Source: Streptomyces qinzhouensis (GTDB lineage: Bacteria; Actinomycetota; Actinomycetes; Streptomycetales; Streptomycetaceae). From it: a stretch of DNA of 64,000 nt. Within the stretch, counting starts at the first letter, position 1, and every line of letters begins with the position of its first letter. Below, piece by piece: positions 1-7,322 of this stretch. The notes under the pieces were generated by a model. The model worked only from the letters and a program-made list of their open reading frames with translations, did no database searches and was not told where the DNA came from. The translations under genes were made by a program, and so were the position numbers. Location: positions 5,146,001-5,210,000 of the forward strand of contig NZ_CP042266.1 in assembly GCF_007856155.1 (NCBI RefSeq). The letters run 5' to 3'.

Positions 1-821
1 CGGACCTCGAAGCCGGCGTCGATCTTCGCGGGAGCGGTCGGCACGAACGCGGAGAGCTCGTAGTGCTTCCGCTTGCCGTCCTTCTGCCGCGGCTGACTCT
101 TGGCGTAGTCGTCGAGCTGCTCGCGGAACTCCCGCACCACCGCGGTGAAGTTCTTCTTGTCCTCCGGGCGGTAGATCGTGTCGTCCTCGCCCGACGAACC
201 GGGCCACTCCCAGTCGAGGTCGATTCCGTCGAAGACGCCGGCGGCAGCCCCCGCCCCGCCGCGCGCGCCGTCCACGGGCAGATCGCCCTTGATGTAGATG
301 TCGATGCAGGAGCGGACGAACGCCTCGCGCTTCTCCTTCGTGAGCACCGCGTTGGAGAAGTGGGTGGACCAGCTCCAGCCCCCGAGGGAGATCATCACCT
401 TGAGGCCGGGGTGCTTGGCCTTGAGTTCCTTCAGCTCGTTGAAATTGCCGGCGAGCTTCTGGTCCCAGGTGTCGGTGACGCCGTCCACCGAGTCGGCCGC
501 GGGCACCGGGCGCTGGTAATCGGCCCACGGGTCGGCCTCGCCCGCCGGGCCCTGGATCATGCACTTGCCGTCGGGGCTGACGTTTCCGAAGGCGTAGTTG
601 ATATGGCTCAGCCTGGCTGCCTGACCGCTGGTGTCCAGGTCCTTGACCTGGAAGTCACGGCCGTAGACCCCCCACTGGGTGAAGTATCCGATGCGCTTGT
701 ACGAACGGCGGTCGTCGTCATTGTCGCGATCGCCGTGCGCCACAGCGGCAGGTGCGAGCGTTGCGAGGAGCGAGAGGGATGCGGCCGCAACAGCCGTCCG
801 GACAAGGTTTCTTCGACGCAT
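1..821 (-). CDS. Secreted GH18 chitinase, C-terminal part cut by window edge
   Basis: Endo-acting chitin hydrolase, exported to degrade chitin. The first 273 codons are in the window and the rest lies left of base 1. The N-terminus (MRRRNLVRTAVAAASLSLLA) is a typical signal peptide with a twin basic start. The mature part begins with KRIGYFTQWGVYGRDF, the first beta strand of a GH18 barrel. SLGGWSWS is the conserved third strand, and DGIDLDWEWP is the DxxDxDxE catalytic motif with Glu as acid/base. An ATG at 821 is chosen because an AGGA sits just upstream and the signal peptide starts there. No carbohydrate-binding domain precedes the catalytic domain; one could follow outside the window. 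The upstream region carries a chitinase-type promoter with TGGTC operators, and a GntR regulator is divergent. GH18 assignment is near certain; the subfamily cannot be set from this part. Confidence 0.93.
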   Translation of the reverse strand, partial: MRRRNLVRTAVAAASLSLLATLAPAAVAHGDRDNDDDRRSYKRIGYFTQWGVYGRDFQVKDLDTSGQAARLSHINYAFGNVSPDGKCMIQGPAGEADPWADYQRPVPAADSVDGVTDTWDQKLAGNFNELKELKAKHPGLKVMISLGGWSWSTHFSNAVLTKEKREAFVRSCIDIYIKGDLPVDGARGGAGAAAGVFDGIDLDWEWPGSSGEDDTIYRPEDKKNFTAVVREFREQLDDYAKSQPRQKDGKRKHYELSAFVPTAPAKIDAGFEV

Positions 822-916
822 GGGGGCTCATTCCTGTGCGTTGTCCCGGGGCCGTGGGCGCGCGGGGGCGCACACCTGTCCGGGCTCTTCCGTGAACGGG
901 CGTCGTGCAGCACAGG

Positions 917-945
917 ACGCTATTGGTCTGGACCATTAAGGTCAA
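917..945 (-). promoter_or_regulatory. Chitinase promoter, -35 TTGACC / 17 bp / -10 TAGCGT
   Basis: Reading the minus strand, TTGACC (945-940), a spacer of exactly 17 bp, and TAGCGT (922-917) form a good vegetative-type promoter. It lies about 96 bp upstream of the chitinase ATG at 821. The spacer holds the operator described next, so a bound repressor would block polymerase. This architecture is known for Streptomyces chitinase genes; the transcription start here is inferred. Confidence 0.65.
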
Positions 946-975
946 TGGTTTGCCGCGAAACGCTGGTCCAGAGGG
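924..975. promoter_or_regulatory. Two TGGTC-type (DasR dre-like) operator repeats
   Basis: TGGTCTGGACCA (924-935) is a near-perfect palindrome lying in the promoter spacer. A second, weaker copy TGGTCCAGAGGG (964-975) follows 40 bp away. Streptomyces chitinase promoters carry 12-bp repeats of this kind, and the GntR regulator DasR binds the related dre site (TGGTCTAGACCA-like) to couple chitin use to GlcNAc. DasR control is therefore expected but not shown. Confidence 0.7.
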
Positions 976-1115
976 AAATCGGCCTCCTTCTCTCCGTTAA
1001 TTCCTTGCGTGTAGTGAAGCTTTGGCCTTTGGTTGCGGTCAACAACCCACCGTTGTCAGGCTGTTGCCGTCTGTCGCTGTCTGTCCATGTGTGCGGGTGT
1101 GGTTGGGAGTGGTTC

Positions 1116-1868
1116 GTGGCCATCGGTGAGCAGCCGGCCTATCTTCGCGTGGCCGGCGACCTCCGCCGGAAGATCGTCGACGGCACGCTGCCGCCGCATA
1201 CCCGCCTCCCCTCCCAGGCCCGGATCCGGAAGGAGTACGGAGTCTCCGACACGGTCGCGCTGGAGGCACGCAAAGTGCTTATGGCGGAGGGCCTGGTCGA
1301 AGGGCGGTCCGGCTCGGGCACCTATGTGCGGGAGCGGCCCGTGCCGCGCCGGATCTCCCGCTCCGGCTTCCGGCTGACCTCCGGTGCCAACCCTTTCCGT
1401 CAGGAGCAGACCGCCGTCGGCGCCGAGGGCACCTGGGAGTCCCGCAGCGAGCAGGAGGGGGCGAGCGTCGACACCGCGGACCGGCTGGGGGTCCCGGTCG
1501 GTGCCCGGGTGATGCGCACCCGTTATGTCTTCAGGGAAAAGGGGGAGGCCATGATGCTCTCCACCTCCTGGGAGTCGCTCGATGTCACCGGCCGGACGCC
1601 CGTCATGCTGCCGGAGGAGGGGCCGCTGGGCGGCTGTGGGGTGGTCGAGCGGATGGCCGCCATCGACATCGTCGTCGACAACGTGAGCGAGGAAGTCGGT
1701 GCCAGGCCGGGGCTGGCCGACGAACTGCTGACGCTGGGAGGTGTACCGGGTCATGTCGTCATGGTGGTGGCCCGGACCTACTACGCGTCGGGCCGCCCTG
1801 TGGAAACCGCGGATATTGTCGTACCGGCGGATCGTTTCCGGGTTGCGTACCACCTGCCTGTGAGGTGA
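1116..1868 (+). CDS. GntR-family regulator with UTRA domain
   Basis: DNA-binding repressor of the HutC subfamily. Residues about 5-70 form the winged helix (AYLRVAGDLRRKIVDGTLPP, LPSQARIRKEYGVS, GSGTYV), and about 85-245 form the UTRA effector-binding domain (TRYVFREKGEAMMLSTSW, VVVARTYYASGRPVETADIV). The 250-residue length is normal. The GTG start at 1116 follows a GGGAG at 6 bp; the upstream open frame is only readthrough. It is divergent from the chitinase and may share its regulatory region. It is not DasR itself: the N-terminus differs from what I recall of DasR. The UTRA ligand cannot be read from sequence; a sugar-phosphate is one possibility. Confidence 0.88.
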   Translation: MAIGEQPAYLRVAGDLRRKIVDGTLPPHTRLPSQARIRKEYGVSDTVALEARKVLMAEGLVEGRSGSGTYVRERPVPRRISRSGFRLTSGANPFRQEQTAVGAEGTWESRSEQEGASVDTADRLGVPVGARVMRTRYVFREKGEAMMLSTSWESLDVTGRTPVMLPEEGPLGGCGVVERMAAIDIVVDNVSEEVGARPGLADELLTLGGVPGHVVMVVARTYYASGRPVETADIVVPADRFRVAYHLPVR

Positions 1869-2159
1869 CGGCCGGACCCGCGCCGGACCGCCGCGCCCGA
1901 GGCGCCGGTGCCCGGCACGGTTACCCGCGGCGCGCAGTGGGCATGGGGGACGGAGCGGGATACGGACGGGGCGGTCGCCGTGCCCACGGGCGCGGTGGCT
2001 CCGGCGGCCCGGCGCGGCCGAACCTCTTTCCTATCTCTTTGTGAAAATTCGTATGCGCTGAGTGAAGGTCGGGCGTAGGCTCCGGCATATGCATAATGCG
2101 GTTTCCCGGGGACCTTCTCGAACTTCTCAGTCCTGCGGACCCATCGGGGGAGGGGTGCG
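1869..2159. other. Intergenic region, no gene seen
   Basis: About 290 bases between the GntR gene and the SPOR-like gene. The last part is less GC-rich (2028-2100), consistent with a promoter for the downstream pair. I see no strong terminator hairpin and no convincing ORF. Confidence 0.5.
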
Positions 2160-2339
2160 ATGAGCGACGGCAACGCCGCGCTCTCCTGGCTTGTCATACG
2201 CCAGGACGACAACGGCAATCGCTACCGCGTCGGACGGTACGCCACCGAGGACGAGGCCCGGAAGATGGTCGACGAGCTCGATGCCAAGGGTCACCGTCAG
2301 CTCTATTCGGTGGAGCGGGTCGAGGGCTCGGTGCTCTGA
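2160..2339 (+). CDS. Small SPOR-like domain protein (59 aa)
   Basis: A 59-residue protein (MSDGNAALSWLVIRQDDNGN start) with a strong upstream GGGGGAGGGG. The pattern beta strand (WLVIRQDDNGNRYRVGRYA), helix (TEDEARKMVDELDAKGH), beta strand (QLYSVERV) resembles a single SPOR-like repeat. Such small proteins are common in Streptomyces and of unknown role. The protein has no signal peptide or membrane segment, so it is probably cytoplasmic. It lies 26 bp upstream of the NUDIX gene and may be cotranscribed with it. Confidence 0.78.
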   Translation: MSDGNAALSWLVIRQDDNGNRYRVGRYATEDEARKMVDELDAKGHRQLYSVERVEGSVL

Positions 2340-2365
2340 CGGCCGACGGAGGTACGCTCCGGCTC

Positions 2366-2860
2366 ATGACGGATCGTGATCGTGTCGTGGTTGCCGGAGC
2401 GCTGCTGGACCGGGGGCGGCTGCTGGCTGCGCGCCGCAGCGCCCCCGAGGAGGTCGCCGGGCGCTGGGAGCTGCCCGGAGGCAAGGTCGAGCCCGGGGAG
2501 CGCCCCGAGGATGCCTTGGTGCGCGAATTGCGCGAGGAACTGGGCGTGGTGGCTGAGCCCCTGGCCCGTATCCCCGGCGAATGGCCGCTCAAGCGCGGGT
2601 ATGTACTCCGGGTGTGGACCGCCAGGCTGCTGTCCGGCGAGCCCCGCCCGCTGGAAGACCATGACGAGCTGCGGTGGCTCGGCCCCGACGAGACCGATGC
2701 CGTGGACTGGCTGGACCAGGACCGCCCGGCCGTCGCCGAGGCTGCGCGCCTTCTGCGCGAACAGCCGTTCCCCGGCCCGTTCCCCAGCCCTGTCGCAGGC
2801 CCTGTCGCGGGTTCGGTCGCAGGTCCGCCGGATGAGCCGCGCCCGACCGGTCGTCGCTGA
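2366..2860 (+). CDS. NUDIX hydrolase, MutT type
   Basis: Likely (deoxy)nucleoside triphosphate pyrophosphohydrolase, possibly cleaning 8-oxo-dGTP from the nucleotide pool. The full Nudix box is present at about residues 37-59: GGKVEPGERPEDALVREL followed by REELGV, with the metal-binding REEL core. The start MTDRDRVVVAGALLDRGRLL is typical for MutT. After residue about 130 the protein ends in a repetitive Pro/Val/Gly tail (FPGPFPSPVAGPVAGSVAGP) beyond the usual fold. The ATG at 2366 follows GGAGG at 2348-2352. The exact substrate cannot be told from sequence. Confidence 0.85.
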   Translation: MTDRDRVVVAGALLDRGRLLAARRSAPEEVAGRWELPGGKVEPGERPEDALVRELREELGVVAEPLARIPGEWPLKRGYVLRVWTARLLSGEPRPLEDHDELRWLGPDETDAVDWLDQDRPAVAEAARLLREQPFPGPFPSPVAGPVAGSVAGPPDEPRPTGRR

Positions 2861-2936
2861 GCCGTTCGCGTCAAGACTGCTCCTATAAGTTGATAAAAAG
2901 CCCCAAAGGTCGCGAAAGGGGATATCTCCGGGCGTG

Positions 2937-2967
2937 ATTCGGGTATGTGGTGGTTAGCCACCCGAAT
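2937..2967. repeat. Inverted repeat upstream of RsbW-like gene
   Basis: ATTCGGGT (2937-2944) is repeated inverted as ACCCGAAT (2960-2967), with a nested GTGG/CCAC pair between. It spans the first possible ATG (2945) of the next gene, which argues for a downstream start and for a regulatory role as an operator or 5' UTR hairpin. Confidence 0.5.
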
Positions 2968-3004
2968 GGGACGTGGATCTGCTGCGGGTCCGGGAGTGAG
3001 CGGC

Positions 3005-3412
3005 GTGATCGACATCGACGGCGCCTGCGCCGAATGGACCTTTCCGGCCGAGCCGGACGCCGTACGCTCCGCTCGTCACGCCGTCCGGGACACCCTCCGT
3101 GACTGGGGCCTGGACCACGGCGTCAGCGATGTGACCGTGCTCCTGGTGAGCGAGCTGGTCACCAACTCCCTGCGGTACGCCTCCGGCCCGATCGGGGTCC
3201 GGCTCGTCTGCCGTGAACCGGGCGAGAATGCCGCCGCACTGCTCGTCGAGGTCTCCGATCCGCTGCCCGACCCACCCGTCGCGCGGACCGCGGCACCGGA
3301 CGACGAGACCGGACGCGGGCTGCAACTCGTCGCCGGAACCGCCCGCCGCTGGGGTACCAGACGCGGAATGACGGGCAAGACTGTGTGGTTCGAGCTGTCA
3401 CTTGCTGGTTAA
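3005..3412 (+). CDS. ATP-binding protein, RsbW-like anti-sigma/serine kinase
   Basis: A single HATPase_c domain of the GHKL type. The N box is LLVSELVTNSLRYA, the G1 box is a degenerate EVSDPLPDPP, and the G2 motif is DDETGRGLQLV. It ends with KTVWFELSLAG, the same ending as the C-terminus of the large signalling protein downstream. Streptomyces has many such stand-alone domains that probably phosphorylate or bind anti-sigma antagonists. I prefer the GTG at 3005 (GGGAG at 2992-2996); an in-frame ATG at 2945 would add 20 residues but lies in an inverted repeat and has no clear ribosome site. Confidence 0.85.
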   Translation: MIDIDGACAEWTFPAEPDAVRSARHAVRDTLRDWGLDHGVSDVTVLLVSELVTNSLRYASGPIGVRLVCREPGENAAALLVEVSDPLPDPPVARTAAPDDETGRGLQLVAGTARRWGTRRGMTGKTVWFELSLAG

Positions 3413-3559
3413 AAGTGTGAAGGGACAACGATCACGGTCCGGACGGCGCAAAATGAACGAGACCGTGCTGTGATCGTGAACGCCGTGTGCGTCGGAGCCG
3501 TAGTGCTGAATACTGCGGTCATGGCCGGTCCGGTGCGGTGAGCTGGAGGGGACGGTCGC

Positions 3560-6349
3560 GTGAGCGAGATATCCGGGACGACGGGCGATGTCGTATGGCA
3601 GAGCAGCCCGCCTGGCTCGATATACGACTACATCAGGGTTGCCTCCTTCTCGATAGGCCCCGACGGCCTGGTGGACCAGTGGAGCCGCCGTGCCGTCGAC
3701 CTCTTCGGCGTCACCGCGTCCGAGGTCCGTGGCAAGGATCCGATAGAGGTCTTCCTCCCCGCCGAACTGCGCCCGCGCGGCCATCGGCAGGTCAAGGAGA
3801 TACTCGACGGCAAGGAATGGACGGGCCTGGTGCCCTTCCGTACCCCCGGCGGGGCCGGCACCCCCGATGCCGCCCGGGCCAACGGCGTCGCCGAGGTCTA
3901 CGTCATGCCCAGCGAGACGGAGACCGGGGAACGGGCCGCGCTCTGTATCGTCGTCGACGTCCGGGCGCTACGGCGCATAGAGACCGACCTCGCCGCCTCC
4001 GAGGCGATATTCGGCCAATCACCCTTCGGCTTCCTCCTCTTCGGTACCGACCTGCGCGTACAACGTGCCAATCAGCGCTTCGCGACCGTCTTCGGCGGCA
4101 CCGCCGACGACCACCGGGGCCGTACGGTCCACGACTACCTCTCCCGCCCCGAGGCCGACCGGATGACCGCGTCGCTCCGCAGGGTCCTCCGGACCGGGGA
4201 GCCCGCGATCGACCTCCAACTCGTCGGCGCACCGCCCCACAGCCCCGAGCGCCGGCACTGGTCCATCAACCTCTACCGCGTCCACAGCGGAACGGGGCGG
4301 ACCATCGGAGTGGCCGGAGTCGGCACCGATGTCACCCGCCGTCATGTGGCCGCCCGCGAAGCCGCCAGCACCCGCCGCAACCTCGCCCTCCTCAACGAGG
4401 CCAGTGTCCGTATCGGCAACTCCCTCGACCTGGAGACCACTGCCCGCGAACTGCTCGGCGTCGCCGTCCCCGGCTTCTGTGACCTCGCCTCCGTCGACCT
4501 CTATCAGTCACTGCTCAGCGGCGACGACGAGGCCCCCGGACCCTGGGACGGCTCCGGCGCCGACGGCTCGGGCGGTGCCCTGCGCCGTGTCGCCTTCGCC
4601 AGCGCCGTCTCCGACGCCCCGCTGATCACCACTCCGGGCTGCGGAGCTCGCGGTGAAACGCCCACCGAGGTCGGTGAGGTCCACCGCTACAGCGCCAACT
4701 CGCCCTGCGCCGGTGCCCTGCGTACCGCCCGGGTCCAGCACATCCCCGGCGAGGACGGCAGCCTGGTCCGGTCCACTCTCGCCGTGCCGATGGTGGCGCA
4801 CGACTCCGTCATCGGGCTCGTCCAGTTCTCCCGGACCAAGGGCAGCGAACCCTTCGGCGAACGGGACCGGTCTCTCGCCGTCGAGCTCGCCGCCCGGGCC
4901 GCGGTCTGTATCGACAACGCCCGCCTCTACCGCCGCGAGCACGAGCGGGCCCTCATCCTCCAGCGCAGCCTCCTGCCCCCGGGCGATCCCGAGGCCGCTG
5001 GACTCGATATCGCCTGCCGCTATCTGCCGGGCAACACCGCCACCGAGGTCGGCGGCGACTGGTTCGACGTCATCGAACTGCCCGGCCACCGCACCGCCCT
5101 GGTCGTCGGCGATGTGATGGGCCGCGGGCTGCGCGCCGCCGTTGCCATGGGCGAACTGCGCACCGCCGTCCGTACCCTGGCCCTGCTCGACCTGGAACCC
5201 GCCGAGGTGCTCTCCGCGCTCGACGAGATCGCCCGGGGGCTCGGCGGCCCCAGCGGCACCCAGCAGGGCACCCGAGTGGCCCACAAATCCCGCGAGGCCG
5301 ACCTCTCCGAGGTCTATCTGGCGACTTGCGTCTACGCCGTCTACGACCCCGTCACCCGCCGCTGCACCTTCGCCAACGCCGGACATCTGCCGCCCGTCCT
5401 CGTCGAACCCGGCGAGGATGCGCTGCTGCTCGACGTGCCGCCGGGGCTGCCCCTCGGCGTCGGTGGTGAACCCTTCGAGGAAGTCGAGGTCGAACTTCCC
5501 GAAGGCGCACTGCTCGCGCTCTACACCGACGGACTCGTCGAATCCCGCGACCACCACCTCGACGAGGGGCTGACCGCCTTCCGCGCCGCCCTGACCAGCC
5601 CCACCCTCCTCACAGGCCCCACCGGCCCGTCCGCCTCCGCTACCTCCACCGGCCCCGCCTCCTCCGGTATACCCGGCCCCGCTCTGCCCGCGGTGCGCCC
5701 CCTGCCGTCCCGTCGGCCGGCCCCTTCGGGACCGGGGCGCCCCGCCGGGCCCGCCGGCCCGGGCTCCGGTTCCGGCTACGGCTCCGGCCCGGACCTTCCG
5801 GCTCCGTCCGTGCGCGCCGGGCTGCCGCAGTCGCTGGAGGACATCTGCGACCACGTCCTGAACATGCTCGACACCCGCCACGGCGAGGACGACATCGCCC
5901 TTCTCATGGCACGGGTCCAAGGGCTGCCCGCCGACGCCGTCGGTGACTGGCAGCTGCCCCGGGAGCCCCGATCGGTGGGGCGGGCCCGTGAACTGGCCCG
6001 CTGCCAACTGCACTCCTGGGGACTCGGAGCCCTGGTGGACACCGTGGAGCTGCTGGTGAGCGAGTTGGTCACCAATGCACTGCGGTACGGCGAGGGCGAG
6101 ATCCGGCTCCGGCTGCTCCGCGACCGCACCCTGGTCTGCGAGGTCTGGGACGCCGGACTGGTCCAGCCCCGCCGCCGCCGGGCCCGGGACACCGACGAGG
6201 GAGGCCGCGGCCTGCAGCTCGTCGGCCTGCTGAGCGCTGCCTGGGGCTCTCGCCGCACTCCCCGGGGCAAAACGGTCTGGTTTGAACTCGCCCTTCCGGG
6301 ACAAGGCACGGCCGAACCCACTGTGGAGCAGTTGCTGAGCATGTACTGA
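3560..6349 (+). CDS. PAS-PAS-GAF-SpoIIE phosphatase-HATPase signalling protein
   Basis: A 929-residue cytoplasmic regulator combining sensing and partner-switch enzymes. PAS domains lie at about 20-133 and 142-257, GAF at about 260-457 (IGNSLDLETTARELLGVAVP), and the PP2C/SpoIIE phosphatase from about 460 (LQRSLLPPG, EVGGDWFDVIEL, VVGDVMGRGL, ALYTDGLVESR). A RsbW-like kinase domain is at about 800-920 (ELLVSELVTNALRYG, EGGRGLQLVGLL). A Pro/Ser/Gly-rich stretch of about 75 residues (roughly 678-754) interrupts the phosphatase domain before its last motif GEDDIALLMA. The GTG start has GGAGGG upstream. Such proteins act on STAS anti-anti-sigma factors; the partner is not encoded nearby. The small HATPase gene just upstream may be functionally linked. 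Confidence 0.92.
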   Translation: MSEISGTTGDVVWQSSPPGSIYDYIRVASFSIGPDGLVDQWSRRAVDLFGVTASEVRGKDPIEVFLPAELRPRGHRQVKEILDGKEWTGLVPFRTPGGAGTPDAARANGVAEVYVMPSETETGERAALCIVVDVRALRRIETDLAASEAIFGQSPFGFLLFGTDLRVQRANQRFATVFGGTADDHRGRTVHDYLSRPEADRMTASLRRVLRTGEPAIDLQLVGAPPHSPERRHWSINLYRVHSGTGRTIGVAGVGTDVTRRHVAAREAASTRRNLALLNEASVRIGNSLDLETTARELLGVAVPGFCDLASVDLYQSLLSGDDEAPGPWDGSGADGSGGALRRVAFASAVSDAPLITTPGCGARGETPTEVGEVHRYSANSPCAGALRTARVQHIPGEDGSLVRSTLAVPMVAHDSVIGLVQFSRTKGSEPFGERDRSLAVELAARAAVCIDNARLYRREHERALILQRSLLPPGDPEAAGLDIACRYLPGNTATEVGGDWFDVIELPGHRTALVVGDVMGRGLRAAVAMGELRTAVRTLALLDLEPAEVLSALDEIARGLGGPSGTQQGTRVAHKSREADLSEVYLATCVYAVYDPVTRRCTFANAGHLPPVLVEPGEDALLLDVPPGLPLGVGGEPFEEVEVELPEGALLALYTDGLVESRDHHLDEGLTAFRAALTSPTLLTGPTGPSASATSTGPASSGIPGPALPAVRPLPSRRPAPSGPGRPAGPAGPGSGSGYGSGPDLPAPSVRAGLPQSLEDICDHVLNMLDTRHGEDDIALLMARVQGLPADAVGDWQLPREPRSVGRARELARCQLHSWGLGALVDTVELLVSELVTNALRYGEGEIRLRLLRDRTLVCEVWDAGLVQPRRRRARDTDEGGRGLQLVGLLSAAWGSRRTPRGKTVWFELALPGQGTAEPTVEQLLSMY

Positions 6350-6408
6350 CCCGCGCACCGCCGCCCGCCCGATGGCCCCGAGGAGCCGGACCAACGACCC
6401 GCCGATCC

Positions 6409-7122
6409 TCAGGAGCCGGCCTTCAGCGCGGCCAGCCGGGCCTCCACCTCCGCTGTGTCGCCCAAGCCGTCGAGCTGCTCGAACTGGGAGTCCAGGGACG
6501 ATGCCGCCAGCTCCTGTTTGCCCAGCGCCCGGGCCTCCTCGCGGCGGACCTTGTCCTCGAACCGGCCCAGCTCGCTCGCCGGGTCCAGAACGTCGATACT
6601 CTTCACCGCGTCCAGCATCCGATTCTGCGCGTCCGCGGTCCGGGAACGGGCCACCAGCTCGTCCCGCTTCGCCTGGAGCTGCGAGAACTTCCCCTTCATC
6701 TGGTCGAGCCCGGTCTTCAGCTTCGCCACGACCTCCGACTGGGCGGCGATCACCGGCTCGGCGGTCTTCGCCTCCTTCTCGGACTGGAGCTGACGCTGCA
6801 GGGCCACCTTGGCCAGTTCGTCGAACCGGTCCGCCTCGGCGCTCTGCCCGGAGGACCGCAGCTCGTCCGCTTTCCTGCTGGCGGCCAGCGCCTTCTCGCC
6901 CCACTGCGCCGCGGCGGCCAGATCCTCCTGATGGTCCTGTTCCATCAGCCGCAGATTGCCGATCGTGCCGGCGATCGCCTGCTCCGCGTCGCTGATGTTG
7001 TTGGCATAGTCCCTGATCAGCTGGTCGAGCATCTTCTCGGGATCCTCGGCCTGGTCGAGCAGAGCGTTGATGTTCGCCTTGGCCAACTGGGTGACCCGGC
7101 CGAGGATGGTCTGCTTGGTCAT
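6409..7122 (-). CDS. pspA: PspA/IM30-family protein
   Basis: Phage-shock-type peripheral membrane protein that protects the cell membrane under envelope stress; ESCRT-III superfamily. It has 237 residues, starts MTKQTILGRVTQLAKANINA (amphipathic helix 0 binding membrane) and continues as a long alpha-helical coiled coil through NINALLDQAEDPEKMLDQL and KLKTGLDQMKGKFSQLQAKR. The length is near that of E. coli PspA. The ATG at 7122 is preceded by AAGGAG. It is the downstream gene of a pair with the TPM protein and converges with the SpoIIE-type gene. No PspF-like regulator is present, as usual in actinobacteria. Confidence 0.92.
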   Translation of the reverse strand: MTKQTILGRVTQLAKANINALLDQAEDPEKMLDQLIRDYANNISDAEQAIAGTIGNLRLMEQDHQEDLAAAAQWGEKALAASRKADELRSSGQSAEADRFDELAKVALQRQLQSEKEAKTAEPVIAAQSEVVAKLKTGLDQMKGKFSQLQAKRDELVARSRTADAQNRMLDAVKSIDVLDPASELGRFEDKVRREEARALGKQELAASSLDSQFEQLDGLGDTAEVEARLAALKAGS

Positions 7123-7151
7123 CGCGCTTCTCCTTGTCGGAGCCGAAGGGG

Positions 7152-7200
7152 CTGGGAGGACTGGGAGGACTGGGAGGACTGAGGGGACTGAGAGGGCCGA
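7152..7200. repeat. 9-bp tandem repeat (CTGGGAGGA x3 plus decayed copies)
   Basis: CTGGGAGGA repeats at 7152-7160, 7161-7169 and 7170-7178, followed by imperfect copies. It lies in the 200-bp gap between the TPM gene and pspA. Probably simple replication slippage; it could alter spacing of the pspA leader. Confidence 0.75.
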
Positions 7201-7322
7201 ACGCGCCGAGGGAAGCGACGGGGCCGACGGCCCCGGAGGACCGGGCGGAATCGGGGGAGGGCGACGAGGAACCCGCCGTACCGACAGAAGGGACCCGGAC
7301 GGAACCCGGCCCGGCGAAGCCC

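Noticed and set aside
1116..1868. Identity of the GntR regulator as DasR
   Set aside because: N-terminal sequence and length differ from DasR as recalled; only the operator nearby is DasR-like.
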